The notes beneath the pieces were generated by a model. That model was not told the DNA's origin and did no database searches. It was given only the letters and a program-made list of their open reading frames with translations. The translations under genes and the position numbers were made by a program. A stretch of 64,000 bases of DNA from Microbulbifer pacificus (lineage in GTDB: Bacteria; Pseudomonadota; Gammaproteobacteria; Pseudomonadales; Cellvibrionaceae): the NCBI RefSeq assembly GCF_002959965.1, contig NZ_PREV01000026.1, forward strand, positions 689,501-753,500, given 5' to 3'. Positions 44,939 to 54,172 of the stretch are shown here, piece after piece. Numbering within the stretch: position 1 is the first letter of the stretch; the number at the start of each line of letters is the position of its first letter.

Positions 44939-45598
44939 ATGAATCGCTTGTCAAAAGGACTTGGGGCAGTAAAGACCACCGCGATACTGATATTCGCGGG
45001 GCTACTGACGGCCTGCGCACACACAGTTTCCGTAGATGGTCAGTTTCCCACACCGGTGGGCAACCAGCACCCGCTTACTGTGGGAATCTACCTCAGTGAG
45101 GATTTCCGTCAGTTTACGTACAGCGAAAATCGCGATGACAGAGATGAATGGAACATCAATACCGGGCGCGCACAGAAAAATCTGTTCGAGACCGTACTCG
45201 GTTCCATGTTCAAAGAAACGGTAAACCTGGCGCAGTATCCGAGCAACCTTCCACAGGGTATTGACCTGGTGATCGTGCCTGAGGTACGCGAACTGCAGTT
45301 CACCATGCCCCGCGAAACCCGGGTAAACATTTTCGAGGTGTGGATCAAGTACGATATGCACGCCTATAACCAACAGGGTGACTCTGTGGCGGAATGGGTA
45401 ATCACCGCCTACGGAAAAACCCCCACGGCGTTTCTGAAATCCCAGGAGGCCGCCCTGGCCCAGGCCATCAACGTGGCCCTGCGGGATGCAGGTGCGACCC
45501 TGTACACAGGATTTGAACGGGTGCCGGAACTGCAGGCGTTTCTCGCCAGCAGGCAGCGGGCCCTGACCATGAAACGGACCGACGCTGATATCCAGTAG
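44939..45598 (+). CDS. Lipoprotein of unknown function
   Basis: 219 residues. I start at ATG 44939, with AGGGAG at ideal spacing; an ATG at 44903 that overlaps the previous stop would add 12 charged residues before the signal. Lipobox LLTAC (Cys26). The mature domain alternates strands and helices (LTVGIYLSEDFRQFTY, then IDLVIVPEVRELQF, then VRVNIFEVWIKYDMHAYN-like). This is the look of small outer-membrane lipoproteins of the YajG/GNA1162 kind. No definite family. Confidence 0.7.
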   Translation: MNRLSKGLGAVKTTAILIFAGLLTACAHTVSVDGQFPTPVGNQHPLTVGIYLSEDFRQFTYSENRDDRDEWNINTGRAQKNLFETVLGSMFKETVNLAQYPSNLPQGIDLVIVPEVRELQFTMPRETRVNIFEVWIKYDMHAYNQQGDSVAEWVITAYGKTPTAFLKSQEAALAQAINVALRDAGATLYTGFERVPELQAFLASRQRALTMKRTDADIQ

Positions 45599-45681
45599 CG
45601 CAACGTTTCTTTCCGATGGATCGGTTCCCTTGCGCCCCCACAGATGGGCACCCTTGCAGGGGATTCAAGGAGGATGTACCA

Positions 45682-46374
45682 GTGAAATTTCTGAGATCCC
45701 TGTTTTCCGCATCGACTCTGCTTTCCGTATCAATTGGGGCGGTTCTAAACAGCGGCTGTACCACTGTAGTGATCGACGAGTACCGCCGCAGTAATGGCGA
45801 ACTGGCCGCGGGTGATACCGTTGTGATTCTCGGGCGACGGCACTCCAGCGAGTACGAAACCGAGCCGGACCTGATCGATTGCGTGGGGCAGACCCTGCAC
45901 AACCCCAAGGCCGGAGTGAATGTCATTCCCGAGCAACAGTTCGTGGATGCACTCTACCCCTGGTTCGAGCCTCGCACCGCGCCAATGCATATCAAATCCC
46001 TTAGCAAGCTGATGGATGTTCCGGACGTGCGCGACCGTATGGAGAAGTACGGAGTCAAATACATCGTATGGATCGACGGTAATACCGAGACTACCTCGAG
46101 CGCGGGCTCCATCGGCTGCTCCATCGGCACCGCCGGCGCCGGCTGCTTCGGCTTCGGCACCTGGGACAAGGAGTCCGACTATGAAGCCTCGGTGTGGGAT
46201 TTCCGCGATCAGGAGCTGTCGGGAAAAATCAGTGCCGACGCCCAGGGCACCTCTTACATGCCCGCCATAGTGGTACCCATTCCATTGATCGCCCGGGTAC
46301 AGAACAACGCCTGCAAAGGCATGGCCGCTCAACTTCAGGAATTCTTATTACCACCACAATCCGCCAGCCGCTGA
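45682..46374 (+). CDS. Lipoprotein of unknown function
   Basis: 230 residues from GTG 45682, chosen for a perfect GGAGG 8 bases upstream. Signal peptide with Cys26 (LNSGC). The mature part starts TTVVIDEYRRS and VVILGRRHSSE, has four further Cys and a Gly-rich CSIGTAGAGCFGFGTWD loop. Its alternating pattern resembles the two other unknown lipoproteins of the cluster. Function not recognised. Confidence 0.7.
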   Translation: MKFLRSLFSASTLLSVSIGAVLNSGCTTVVIDEYRRSNGELAAGDTVVILGRRHSSEYETEPDLIDCVGQTLHNPKAGVNVIPEQQFVDALYPWFEPRTAPMHIKSLSKLMDVPDVRDRMEKYGVKYIVWIDGNTETTSSAGSIGCSIGTAGAGCFGFGTWDKESDYEASVWDFRDQELSGKISADAQGTSYMPAIVVPIPLIARVQNNACKGMAAQLQEFLLPPQSASR

Positions 46375-46434
46375 GCCCGACAGAGGTTGTCGCAGCGGCT
46401 ATCTGACTGGAGAGAATAAATACAGGAGCCTCAA

Positions 46435-47889
46435 ATGCACACGCTCAAGAAAAGACTGTTAGCCACCTTGCTGCTGGTTACCGCCACCGGTTGTTCTTTC
46501 AACCCCGCCACCAACAGACCGGATCTGGTCCTGATGTCGGAGGAAAAGGAAATCAAGATCGGACGCGAGATGCATGAAAAGCTGGTGGCCAGCACCCCCA
46601 TTTACAACGATCCAATCCTGACCACGTACGTTGAACACGTCGGTCAGAAAGTCGCCAAGGCCAGCGACCGCCCCGATCTCACCTATCACTTCACCATTAT
46701 CGACAGTCAGGACATCAACGCCTTTGCCCTGCCCGGTGGTTATGTGTATATCAACCGCGGTCTGCTCACCTACCTGCACTCGGAAGCAGAAATGGCCGCG
46801 GTACTCGCCCACGAAGTTGGGCATATCACCGCTCGCCACGCGGTGCGCCAGAAAACTGCGGCCACCGGAGCCGGTGTGGCCTCGGTGTTATCGGTACTCG
46901 TGACTGGTAGCGGCGTCGTGGGTGATGTGGCGAACCTGTGGAGTACCGCGGCGGTGAAAGGCTATGGCCGCGATATGGAGCTGGAAGCCGACCGTTTCGG
47001 TGCGCAGTACATGTACAACGCCGGCTATGATCCACAATCCATGATCAATGTGATCGGGTTGCTGAAGGATCAGGAAACCTTTGCCCGCCGTCGCGCACGG
47101 GTAGAAGGCAAACAACAGCAGACCTACCACGGTGTGTTTTCGTCCCACCCGCGCAACGATGTGCGCCTGCGGGAAGTGGTCGAAGCCGCAGGCAAACTGC
47201 CAGAAGACAAAAAAGTGACCAAGGTGGAGTACTACCGCGAGAAAACCGACGGCATCGTTTACGGTACCAACGCACATGAAAGCGAAAAAAATCGCTTCAA
47301 CCACAAGAGCCTGGGCTTTTCGCTACTGTTCCCCGAGGGCTGGACGGTGGAAAATCAGCGCTCGGCGATCGTTGGCACCGCGCCGGACAAATCCGCAACT
47401 CTCACCATCAAGGTCGACAAGCGCGATGGCAATCAGCCTGCAGATATGGCCCTGCGTGGCGTCTATGACGTGCGCAGTCTCGAACAGGACGAGGCGTTAA
47501 ATCAGTATCGCCTGGAAGGGCACACGGGAAAATTACCGGTCAAATCCAGTGACAGTCCGGATCGGGTAGCCATTCTGTTCTATGGCAGCCGCCAGTACAT
47601 TCTGGAGGGTAAAGTCAGTGAAAATCCCAAAAACACCGAAGCCGCCGCCGAACTGGACAATCTGTTCATGACAAGTATTCGCAGCTTTCGCCCTCTGCGC
47701 CAAACCGACATCGCCAAGCCGGATATCAAACGCGTTCGCTATGTGCAGGCCAATGACAAAACGACCTTCTCATCGCTGGCGCGGCATATGGAAATTGGCG
47801 AGTACGCAGAGGAACAGCTGCGCCTGCTGAATGGCTACTACCCGCGTGGTGAACCACAGCCGGGAGAGTGGATCAAGATCGTACAGTAG
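46435..47889 (+). CDS. M48-family metallopeptidase lipoprotein (BepA-like)
   Basis: 484 residues, ATG after AGGAG. Lipobox ATGC (Cys20). Zinc protease motif HEVGH (126-130) with the third ligand in ELEAD (Glu182). About 290-415 is a beta-rich domain specific to this subtype, and the C-terminal 50 residues look like a LysM-type or pitrilysin-associated module (VRYVQANDKTTFSSLARHM). BepA/LoiP relatives degrade or remodel misassembled outer-membrane proteins (family knowledge). Last gene of the same-strand run, 60 bases after the previous one, and followed by a strong terminator. Confidence 0.88.
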   Translation: MHTLKKRLLATLLLVTATGCSFNPATNRPDLVLMSEEKEIKIGREMHEKLVASTPIYNDPILTTYVEHVGQKVAKASDRPDLTYHFTIIDSQDINAFALPGGYVYINRGLLTYLHSEAEMAAVLAHEVGHITARHAVRQKTAATGAGVASVLSVLVTGSGVVGDVANLWSTAAVKGYGRDMELEADRFGAQYMYNAGYDPQSMINVIGLLKDQETFARRRARVEGKQQQTYHGVFSSHPRNDVRLREVVEAAGKLPEDKKVTKVEYYREKTDGIVYGTNAHESEKNRFNHKSLGFSLLFPEGWTVENQRSAIVGTAPDKSATLTIKVDKRDGNQPADMALRGVYDVRSLEQDEALNQYRLEGHTGKLPVKSSDSPDRVAILFYGSRQYILEGKVSENPKNTEAAAELDNLFMTSIRSFRPLRQTDIAKPDIKRVRYVQANDKTTFSSLARHMEIGEYAEEQLRLLNGYYPRGEPQPGEWIKIVQ

Positions 47890-47922
47890 ATCCTCATCGG
47901 CAAATGATCTGAATCCAGTAAG

Positions 47923-47953
47923 AAAGCCGTGGGTCGTGGACCCGCGGCTTTTT
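47923..47953. terminator. Terminator closing the envelope cluster
   Basis: Stem AAAGCCGTGGGTC / GACCCGCGGCTTT with loop GTG, one G-U pair, followed by T residues (47948-47953). A-rich on the other side too, so it should also stop the convergent diguanylate cyclase gene. Confidence 0.9.
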
Positions 47954-47979
47954 GTTGTCGTAGAGTCGGAATAATCCGA

Positions 47980-49965
47980 TCAGGTCGGTTCCAGACTCAG
48001 CGCCGGTTCAGTGCTTGCGGCCTCAGAGTGAGACGGTCCGGAAGCATCCGGTCCCCGCTCCGCGGTGTACTCCACCACAATATTTCGCCCGCGCTCCTTG
48101 GCACAGTAAAGCGCGTGGTCCGCCCGTCGCAGCAACTGCTCTACAGTCTCATGCTCGGTGCCGAGGGCAACACCGATACTTGAGGTAAACTGCACGCTGC
48201 CAGCAGGGCACTCGACGCGGATCTGTGAAATGATGTCGCGTAACCGCTCCGCGGTGTGCAGGGAGTCCGGACGGGTCTCCGTAATCAGCAGGGCAAATTC
48301 CTCACCACCAAGGCGCCCGAACACATCGGTTTCTCGGAGTTTCCGCTGTATGGTCTGGCTGAACTGACGCAGTGCCTCATCACCAACACCATGACCGTGG
48401 TTATCGTTGATGGACTTGAAGTGGTCAATATCGAACATCAACAGGCTCACCGGTTCACCTTTGCGCTGGGCTCGCTTGATAGAAAGATCGGCATCGGCGA
48501 GGAAGCTGCGCCGATTGCGGATCCCTGTGAGTGGGTCGGTGCGCGCTTCCAGTTCCGCCTGGTGCTTCGCTTTTTCGAGTTCCTCCGTGCGGGCACGCAC
48601 CAATCCTTCCAGTTTCACCTTGGATTGTTCGAGATGACGGCGATACTGACGTTCTGACTCCAGTCCCTGAAGACGCAGGCGGCGCAGCTTTATTCCCATG
48701 GCCGCCATGATCGTTACCATTTCAATAAAAGAACTGAGTGGCGGCAGGTAGTAATTCACCAGATTGTGATGGACGTAACCCAGATCCCTCAGCGCCTGGA
48801 AAAACAATCCCGCCAGCAGTAGCGTCCAGCCCACTGCAAACACCGCCGCTTCGCTGGAGCCCTGACGCCAACGCACTATCGCGATCACCGTAGAGGCCGG
48901 ATACAGCAACAGCGCCAGGGTAATACTGACCAGCGCCACCGCCTTGATCTGTAACAAGGCACTGCCAAGCAGTACCAAGGCATTCAGCATCATCAGGATC
49001 ATGACCAGATCCAGCTTGGGAGTATATTTACGTGTCTGCAGGAACAAGCGATCGAAGATGACGCCGCACAGGATACTCACAGCGCCAGCAGCAGACATAT
49101 AGCTCCAGTGAAACCCTTCGCGCAGCACATACTGGTGCGTGAATCCAAGAATCGTGCCCCATGCCACAATTTTCGATAGGCCATAAACGAAATAAGCGAA
49201 GAAGCTCGGCTCGCGTGTCGTAAGCCCGACAATCAGAGAGAACAGCGAAATCAGGGTGATACCGCCAAACAGAAATGAAAGTACCGCTGTTTCACCGGTG
49301 TGGGATTTACTCAGCGCATCGGGTGACCAGATACGCATGGAGGGAAATACAAACCCTACCTCTTCCGAATCGAACCGCACCAGAAAGGCTTTCGATTCCC
49401 CCGCTTCAAGCGCGACTGGCACCACAAACCGATTGTGAAAAACCGGTCTCTTCGTGAACCCTTCGCCCATGGCGAGATTGGCGACCTCCACAAATTCCGG
49501 GGTAGTGTTGGAGGAGCTTGCAAACGCCTGCAGCCGGATCAACTGGTGGTCCACATACTCCAGATGCAGCGGTACCGGAAAGTCTGTAGGGTTGTGCAGC
49601 ACGAAGAAGGACCAGTAACTCCCTTTCTGTAGCCCGGTAGAACCTGCGCCGGGCAGAGCTCGAAACGCTCCCGCTTCCAACGCTTGCAATGCCGCCATGA
49701 GGTCCGCCCGGCCACTGGTATCGTGCCAGACGGCGGCCTGTCCCGTGCGCCGGCTGCCATCTTCAGTGGCGCCGACGTCAATGGTCATGCCGTAGGAGCT
49801 CAGTGGTTCGGACAGGGAACCCAGCTGCGCGCCCTTCCCGGCACCGACGGACACCCCGGCGTGCGCCTGCATACACAGCAAGGCCCAAACGGTCCCGGAC
49901 AGGCCCAGGAAGAAGAGGCGGGTCGATACTCCGGCAAGGCGGGAAAAAAGAGCTAAGACGTTCAT
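47980..49965 (-). CDS. Membrane diguanylate cyclase with 7TMR-DISM sensor
   Basis: 661 residues from ATG 49965. After a signal/first helix, a periplasmic 7TMR-DISM extracellular domain (about 40-215) is followed by seven transmembrane helices (about 225-425), a coiled coil and a GGDEF domain (about 480-630). The active site reads GGEEF and the DIDHFKSINDNHGH metal-binding block is intact, so c-di-GMP synthesis is expected. Such sensors are thought to read carbohydrates or similar ligands. Convergent with the envelope cluster. Confidence 0.93.
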   Translation of the reverse strand: MNVLALFSRLAGVSTRLFFLGLSGTVWALLCMQAHAGVSVGAGKGAQLGSLSEPLSSYGMTIDVGATEDGSRRTGQAAVWHDTSGRADLMAALQALEAGAFRALPGAGSTGLQKGSYWSFFVLHNPTDFPVPLHLEYVDHQLIRLQAFASSSNTTPEFVEVANLAMGEGFTKRPVFHNRFVVPVALEAGESKAFLVRFDSEEVGFVFPSMRIWSPDALSKSHTGETAVLSFLFGGITLISLFSLIVGLTTREPSFFAYFVYGLSKIVAWGTILGFTHQYVLREGFHWSYMSAAGAVSILCGVIFDRLFLQTRKYTPKLDLVMILMMLNALVLLGSALLQIKAVALVSITLALLLYPASTVIAIVRWRQGSSEAAVFAVGWTLLLAGLFFQALRDLGYVHHNLVNYYLPPLSSFIEMVTIMAAMGIKLRRLRLQGLESERQYRRHLEQSKVKLEGLVRARTEELEKAKHQAELEARTDPLTGIRNRRSFLADADLSIKRAQRKGEPVSLLMFDIDHFKSINDNHGHGVGDEALRQFSQTIQRKLRETDVFGRLGGEEFALLITETRPDSLHTAERLRDIISQIRVECPAGSVQFTSSIGVALGTEHETVEQLLRRADHALYCAKERGRNIVVEYTAERGPDASGPSHSEAASTEPALSLEPT

Positions 49966-50224
49966 GGTCCTGAAAACCAGGTTATCGCAGAAACCCTGCA
50001 CAATTTCGGATGTGGATGCTTCAGCCGCGGGTGAATCTTATCTGTTGGAAAATTGCCCAGCGGGACTCGGGGCCCTCGGCGGGCGACCGTGCAATAAAGT
50101 GTACCGGCTCACACAGCCTTAATCATGCCCAATTTATCTCTGCGCAAAGCACCGGTCATGCACCAGACAACTACGACAACAAAGTAAAATGGAATAAAAC
50201 TTCAAGAAACACTGAAAATATCAT
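49966..50224. other. Spacer upstream of the cyclase gene
   Basis: About 260 bases without a supported gene. It should contain the promoter of the minus-strand diguanylate cyclase. Nothing else stands out. Confidence 0.4.
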
Positions 50225-50252
50225 AAAAAAAGGTCGCCGATGGCGACCTTTT
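50225..50252 (-). terminator. Terminator of the enoyl-CoA hydratase gene
   Basis: Perfect stem AAAAGGTCGCC / GGCGACCTTTT around a three-base loop. On the minus strand the stem is followed by seven U (forward A at 50225-50231). It lies about 55 bases after the stop. Confidence 0.85.
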
Positions 50253-50304
50253 GAAACCTGGTTTCGTTACGGCCCGGCCTGACAAATACCCGGCCGCACC
50301 GCAA

Positions 50305-51084
50305 TCAATCAAATCGGGAAAAATCCGCCGGCCTTTTCTCCATAAATGCCGTGGCCGCCTCGCGAAACTCCTCAGATAACAGGCGGGTTTTGAAATGATT
50401 CGCCTCTTCCCGAATCGTCGCCAGGCCGTTTTCGTGAATACCCTGGCGAAGCAGCTTCTTGGTCAGGCGCACCGCCTCCGGTGCCTTCTCGGCGAGTTCC
50501 GCCGCATAAACCCGGGCTCGGTCCAGCGCCTCTCCCGCGTACACGACTTCATTACAGATATTCACATCCGCCGCGGTCTGGGCATCGAATTTCTTACCGA
50601 GTAACAGGAGTTCGGACGCTTTGGCGTGCCCCATGATACGCGGCAACAGGAAACTGGAACCGTATTCCGGGCACAGGCCGAGATTCACAAAGGGCATCTG
50701 AAACACCGCGTCGTCTTCGGCGATGGAGAGATCGCAATGCAGTAGCAATGTGGTACCAATTCCCACCGCGGGGCCCGCCACAGCGGCAATCACCGGCTTG
50801 GGGAAGTTATACAATGCCTGCATGAACAGGTATACCGGCGACTCATCCCCTGTGGCGGAACCGCCAAGAAAATCCGTCAGATCGTTGCCACTGGTAAAGA
50901 TACCGGCAGCCCCGGTGAGTATGACGACTCTCACACTTGGGTCATCCGCCGCCGCGTTCAGCAGATCCGCCATCGCGGAATACATGGCCATGGTCAGCGC
51001 ATTCTTGCGTTCCGGCCGGTTGATGGTGATCTCCAATACCCGCCCGGATATCTGAGACTGAATTTCCGCACACTGGCTCTGCAT
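50305..51084 (-). CDS. Enoyl-CoA hydratase/isomerase family protein
   Basis: 259-residue crotonase-fold protein with ITINRPERKNAL, the oxyanion-hole segments GIFTSGNDL and AVAGPAVGIGTTLLLHCDL, and NLGLCPEYGSS. The usual catalytic Glu pair of hydratases is only partly conserved; the PEYGSS motif is typical of the delta3-delta2-enoyl-CoA isomerase/PaaG-like subgroup. Fatty-acid beta-oxidation role is likely. Single minus-strand gene. Confidence 0.85.
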   Translation of the reverse strand: MQSQCAEIQSQISGRVLEITINRPERKNALTMAMYSAMADLLNAAADDPSVRVVILTGAAGIFTSGNDLTDFLGGSATGDESPVYLFMQALYNFPKPVIAAVAGPAVGIGTTLLLHCDLSIAEDDAVFQMPFVNLGLCPEYGSSFLLPRIMGHAKASELLLLGKKFDAQTAADVNICNEVVYAGEALDRARVYAAELAEKAPEAVRLTKKLLRQGIHENGLATIREEANHFKTRLLSEEFREAATAFMEKRPADFSRFD

Positions 51085-51354
51085 GTTGTTGGGCTCCGCC
51101 TATTCTGTGGTTATCGCGCCCCTAGTGTAGCCACTCCCCCCCAACACACGAGGTCCAATTCGACCAGTTTGGGTTGCCAATTCTCAATCCAGCCTCTGTC
51201 TCCCGTGGGATAAAGGAATTTTCCAACTGTTTTCGATGAGACCTTATAATGCGGCCACAGATCGGCGAATTTACGCAATTTAAGATTCACATCACTGGAA
51301 AAACCGGTACATCCATTTCGGTCGCAGTGTTTTCAAGACAGGAATATTCCCCAA

Positions 51355-52137
51355 ATGACGGTGACATACAGCTCCTACCTGAAAGTCGACGAGCTGCTGC
51401 AGTGCCAGCAGCCACTTTCCGATGGCCCGGAGCACGACGAACTGCTGTTTATCGTAATCCATCAGAGCTATGAGCTGTGGTTCAAACAACTGCTGCACGA
51501 GCTCGATTTCCTGGTACGCCTGTTTAACGGCGGTGAGCGCAACCGCGCCCTGCATACCCTGAAGCGGGTCGACGCCATCTACCGCACCCTGATCCAGCAG
51601 GTAGATATTCTGGAAACCCTCACGCCGCTGGAGTTCATGTCCTTCCGGGACAGACTGTCGACCGCCAGCGGCTTCCAGTCTTACCAGTTCCGCGAGCTGG
51701 AATTCCTCTATGGCGCGAAAGACGCAAAAAAGCTGGGTAACTATGAGCCCGGTTCCGAACACTACCTCCGCCTGAAAAAACGTCTTGAGGCGCCAACGCT
51801 GTGGGATGCCTTCCTGCGCTTCCTCGTTCACGAAGGACATGAAATCCCGAAATCCGAGCTGGAGAGGGATTACAGCCAGGTCGCAGCCCCTTCTACCGCA
51901 GTACAGCAGGTGCTGATCGACGTATACCGGAATGATCCGCTGGTGAGTGATATCTGCGAAGCACTGGTGGATATCGATACCTCCCTGCAGCAGTGGCGCT
52001 ATCGCCATGTGAAGATGGTGGAGCGCACGATCGGCCACAAGATGGGAACAGGAGGTTCCAGTGGTGTGGGCTACCTGCAAAGCACCCTGTTCAGGCCGGT
52101 ATTCCCGGACCTCTGGGCCATTCGCTCCGAGTTCTGA
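51355..52137 (+). CDS. kynA: Tryptophan 2,3-dioxygenase family protein
   Basis: 260-residue haem dioxygenase opening the indole ring of tryptophan, first step of the kynurenine route. Family blocks are FIVIHQSYELWFKQLLHE (substrate/haem pocket), WRYRHVKMVERTIGHKMGTGGSSGVGYL (proximal His region and the GTGGS loop). It is slightly short at the N-terminus compared with other TDOs but keeps all core motifs. No other kynurenine gene is adjacent. It diverges from the enoyl-CoA hydratase gene. Confidence 0.93.
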   Translation: MTVTYSSYLKVDELLQCQQPLSDGPEHDELLFIVIHQSYELWFKQLLHELDFLVRLFNGGERNRALHTLKRVDAIYRTLIQQVDILETLTPLEFMSFRDRLSTASGFQSYQFRELEFLYGAKDAKKLGNYEPGSEHYLRLKKRLEAPTLWDAFLRFLVHEGHEIPKSELERDYSQVAAPSTAVQQVLIDVYRNDPLVSDICEALVDIDTSLQQWRYRHVKMVERTIGHKMGTGGSSGVGYLQSTLFRPVFPDLWAIRSEF

Positions 52138-52225
52138 CAGATTCCAGCGCCACAGGTCCCTGACGCGCGGTGCAAAACCGCGCAGTCATGGCAGACACAG
52201 ATGACCTGGCGGATTACAGACATAA

Positions 52226-52251
52226 AAAAAGCCAGCGAATGCTGGCTTTTT
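52226..52251. terminator. Bidirectional terminator between kynA and exbD
   Basis: AAAAAGCCAGC-GAAT-GCTGGCTTTTT is perfectly symmetrical with T-runs on both strands. It serves the two convergent genes. Confidence 0.92.
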
Positions 52252-52274
52252 GTACCCGGTGGGTAGACGAAGCG

Positions 52275-52703
52275 TTAGCGCTTGTCTTCGAACGGTACCA
52301 GGGAAACCTGGATGTTCGAGTTTACCTCTTTCGCCGCATCCGCAATGGTCACGTATGTGTCCGCGCTGGATTTGATGTGCGCACGTACGATGACGATAGC
52401 CTGCGGGTTCTCAGCGTAGAGCTGGGCAATACGGGCGCGGACCGCACGACTGTCGATACGGCTGCTTCCCATCCAGATCTCATCGGCGGAGTTCACCGTC
52501 AGCAGGATGTTCTGCTTGTCCTCATTTGGCGGGGTCTCAACTTGCTGATCGGGATCGGGCACGTTCACGTCCAGCGCCTTCTCTTTTACGAAGGATGCCG
52601 TCACGATAAAGAAGATCAGCATGATGAACACAACGTCCAGCATGGGCGTCAGGTCAATATCGGCCTTCTCTTCTTCTACGGCCTTACCGCGTCGTCTACT
52701 CAT
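52275..52703 (-). CDS. ExbD/TolR-family biopolymer transport protein
   Basis: 142 residues. A short cytoplasmic N-terminus leads into IDLTPMLDVVFIMLIFFIVTASF with the proton-relay Asp23, then a periplasmic domain ending QVSLVPFEDKR. Typical ExbD. ATG 52703. No exbB, tonB or tolA gene is next to it; upstream is a 166-base gap and then mgsA on the same strand. The TonB-like protein at 61.9 kb and the channel protein at 40.6 kb are the nearest possible relatives. Confidence 0.93.
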   Translation of the reverse strand: MSRRRGKAVEEEKADIDLTPMLDVVFIMLIFFIVTASFVKEKALDVNVPDPDQQVETPPNEDKQNILLTVNSADEIWMGSSRIDSRAVRARIAQLYAENPQAIVIVRAHIKSSADTYVTIADAAKEVNSNIQVSLVPFEDKR

Positions 52704-52869
52704 AAAACACCGTACTGTTTTTTAATTCGAATTGCGCCGGTTACCCGGTCTAATCAGGTGGGGAAGATTGCCGGGAAATGGCCAGCAATGCAAGTGCAAC
52801 CTTTGCCCGCCAAAATAACCCTTAAAAATCAATCACTTACCAATCAAAGACCGGCAAGGCGCACAAAAA

Positions 52870-53340
52870 TTACACAATGATTTCGAGCTTTCTCTGTGCC
52901 AGATAGCCCTGATAGTCAGGTACCTGCCGGGAGAAGCCCTGCGCCATCAGAGTGGAATGGATCATCATATCGGCACTGCTGGCATTACACGCCACAGGGA
53001 TATTCCACACCGCGGCAATGCGCAGGAGTGCTTTTACATCAGGGTCATGGGGCATGGGTTCAAAGGGATCCCAGAAGAAAATCAGGATATCCACTTCTCC
53101 CTGACAGATTCTGGCTCCCAGTTGCTGGTCCCCTCCCATAGGGCCACTGAACAGTTTCTCCACCGCCATACCGGTCGCAGCTTCAATCTGAGAACCTGTA
53201 GTCCCGGTTCCCAGCAATTGGTGCTGCGCCAGAATATCGCGGTGCTGTTGGCACCACTCAATCAGACTCGCCTTGCGGTTGTCGTGTGCCACCAGTGCGA
53301 TGCGTTTCTGCGCGGCAATTGGCTGATCTATATAGTTCAC
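52870..53340 (-). CDS. mgsA: Methylglyoxal synthase
   Basis: Converts dihydroxyacetone phosphate to methylglyoxal and phosphate, bypassing lower glycolysis. The 156-residue protein has the phosphate-binding GTGTTG (45-49 region) and SGPMGGDQQ. The catalytic Asp71, His98 and Asp101 are at the same numbers as in the E. coli enzyme. Full length. Confidence 0.96.
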   Translation of the reverse strand: MNYIDQPIAAQKRIALVAHDNRKASLIEWCQQHRDILAQHQLLGTGTTGSQIEAATGMAVEKLFSGPMGGDQQLGARICQGEVDILIFFWDPFEPMPHDPDVKALLRIAAVWNIPVACNASSADMMIHSTLMAQGFSRQVPDYQGYLAQRKLEIIV

Positions 53341-53542
53341 TCGGGCCCCCGGGCAACTGTGGATAATAACGCTACGGCTCCCGGCGGCCGGATCCAGTCC
53401 AACCGTAATTCCTGGAGAATGGGGCGATTATGCTAAATTCCGCTGCAGCCATCCATTCATACGACAAAGCGCACCACATGACTGCGGGGCGAGTATAATC
53501 CGCTCCCCCGCAATCCCCATGCTTTCATATATAGGAGTAACC

Positions 53543-53974
53543 ATGAGTGTCGGCGCCTGGGAACCCACCCAACCCGCTTCCAACGACCAGTTGCGCAAAG
53601 ACATCGACCGCGAGCTGCTGTCGAGGATCATCGATGCTCTGCAAGAATCTGATGAGGGAAAGACGCCCGGTACGGCGGCACCGGAGCTGGAGACACTGGA
53701 CTCTTCGCTGACATCCGCAAGCTGGCTTTCCCTGTTGCCCTCGGCACAGTGGCTGGACGAGGCCAAACACTGGAGCGGCGAACAGCTGTGGGCATTGATT
53801 CGTTTCTTTACTCTGGCGGAAACACAGTTACAGGGCTGGCAGGGCGGCGCCGGCTCTCCCGTGATCCCACTCGCGAAATCCCTGCGCCTGCGCAAATCCC
53901 CGCTCACTCGCGAGCAGCTGCTGTGGATTCGCCAACACTCCGACAACCGCTACCTGCCATACGGACCGCTGTAG
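53543..53974 (+). CDS. Conserved-looking small protein of unknown function
   Basis: 143 residues, ATG 53543 preceded by AGGAG. No signal peptide or membrane helix. The C-terminal 60 residues (EQLWALIRFFTLAETQLQGWQ, then SPVIPLAKSLRLRKSPLTREQLLWIRQHSDNRYLPYGPL) look compact and helical, with a well-defined ending. Good coding character and ribosome-binding site support it as real. Divergent from mgsA. Family not recognised. Confidence 0.75.
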   Translation: MSVGAWEPTQPASNDQLRKDIDRELLSRIIDALQESDEGKTPGTAAPELETLDSSLTSASWLSLLPSAQWLDEAKHWSGEQLWALIRFFTLAETQLQGWQGGAGSPVIPLAKSLRLRKSPLTREQLLWIRQHSDNRYLPYGPL

Positions 53975-54016
53975 TCATTGAAACTGTATTTCATGCAGCA
54001 ACATGCTGGTTCATCC

Positions 54017-54036
54017 AATAGCCCATTGGGGCTATT
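54017..54036. other. Small hairpin before the terminator
   Basis: AATAGCCC-ATTG-GGGCTATT, perfect 8-base stem, two bases before the larger terminator stem. Confidence 0.6.
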
Positions 54037-54038
54037 CA

Positions 54039-54077
54039 ATGTAAAAGGCGTATCGACACACGATACGCCTTTTACAT
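54039..54077. terminator. Strong bidirectional terminator
   Basis: Perfect 17-base arms (54039-54055 and 54061-54077) with loop ACACA; the stem has A4/T4 blocks near its ends and T-rich flanks. It follows the small unknown gene and faces the minus-strand redoxin gene end. Confidence 0.85.
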
Positions 54078-54172
54078 TTCTGGCTGGAGAATACTGCAGC
54101 CCATGACATCAGATCAGAGCCCTACTCGCCCCGGGTCCTTTCCGGACGGAACCAGCTACCGACAAGCGCTGC

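Noticed and set aside
31929..46374. Cluster as Zorya defence, flagellar stator or T6SS
   Set aside because: No ZorC/D/E helicase or nuclease, no flagellar genes and no Tss components; only the channel fold is shared.
52170..52880. 236-codon plus-strand frame over exbD
   Set aside because: Antisense to a clear exbD gene and begins in the kynA terminator.
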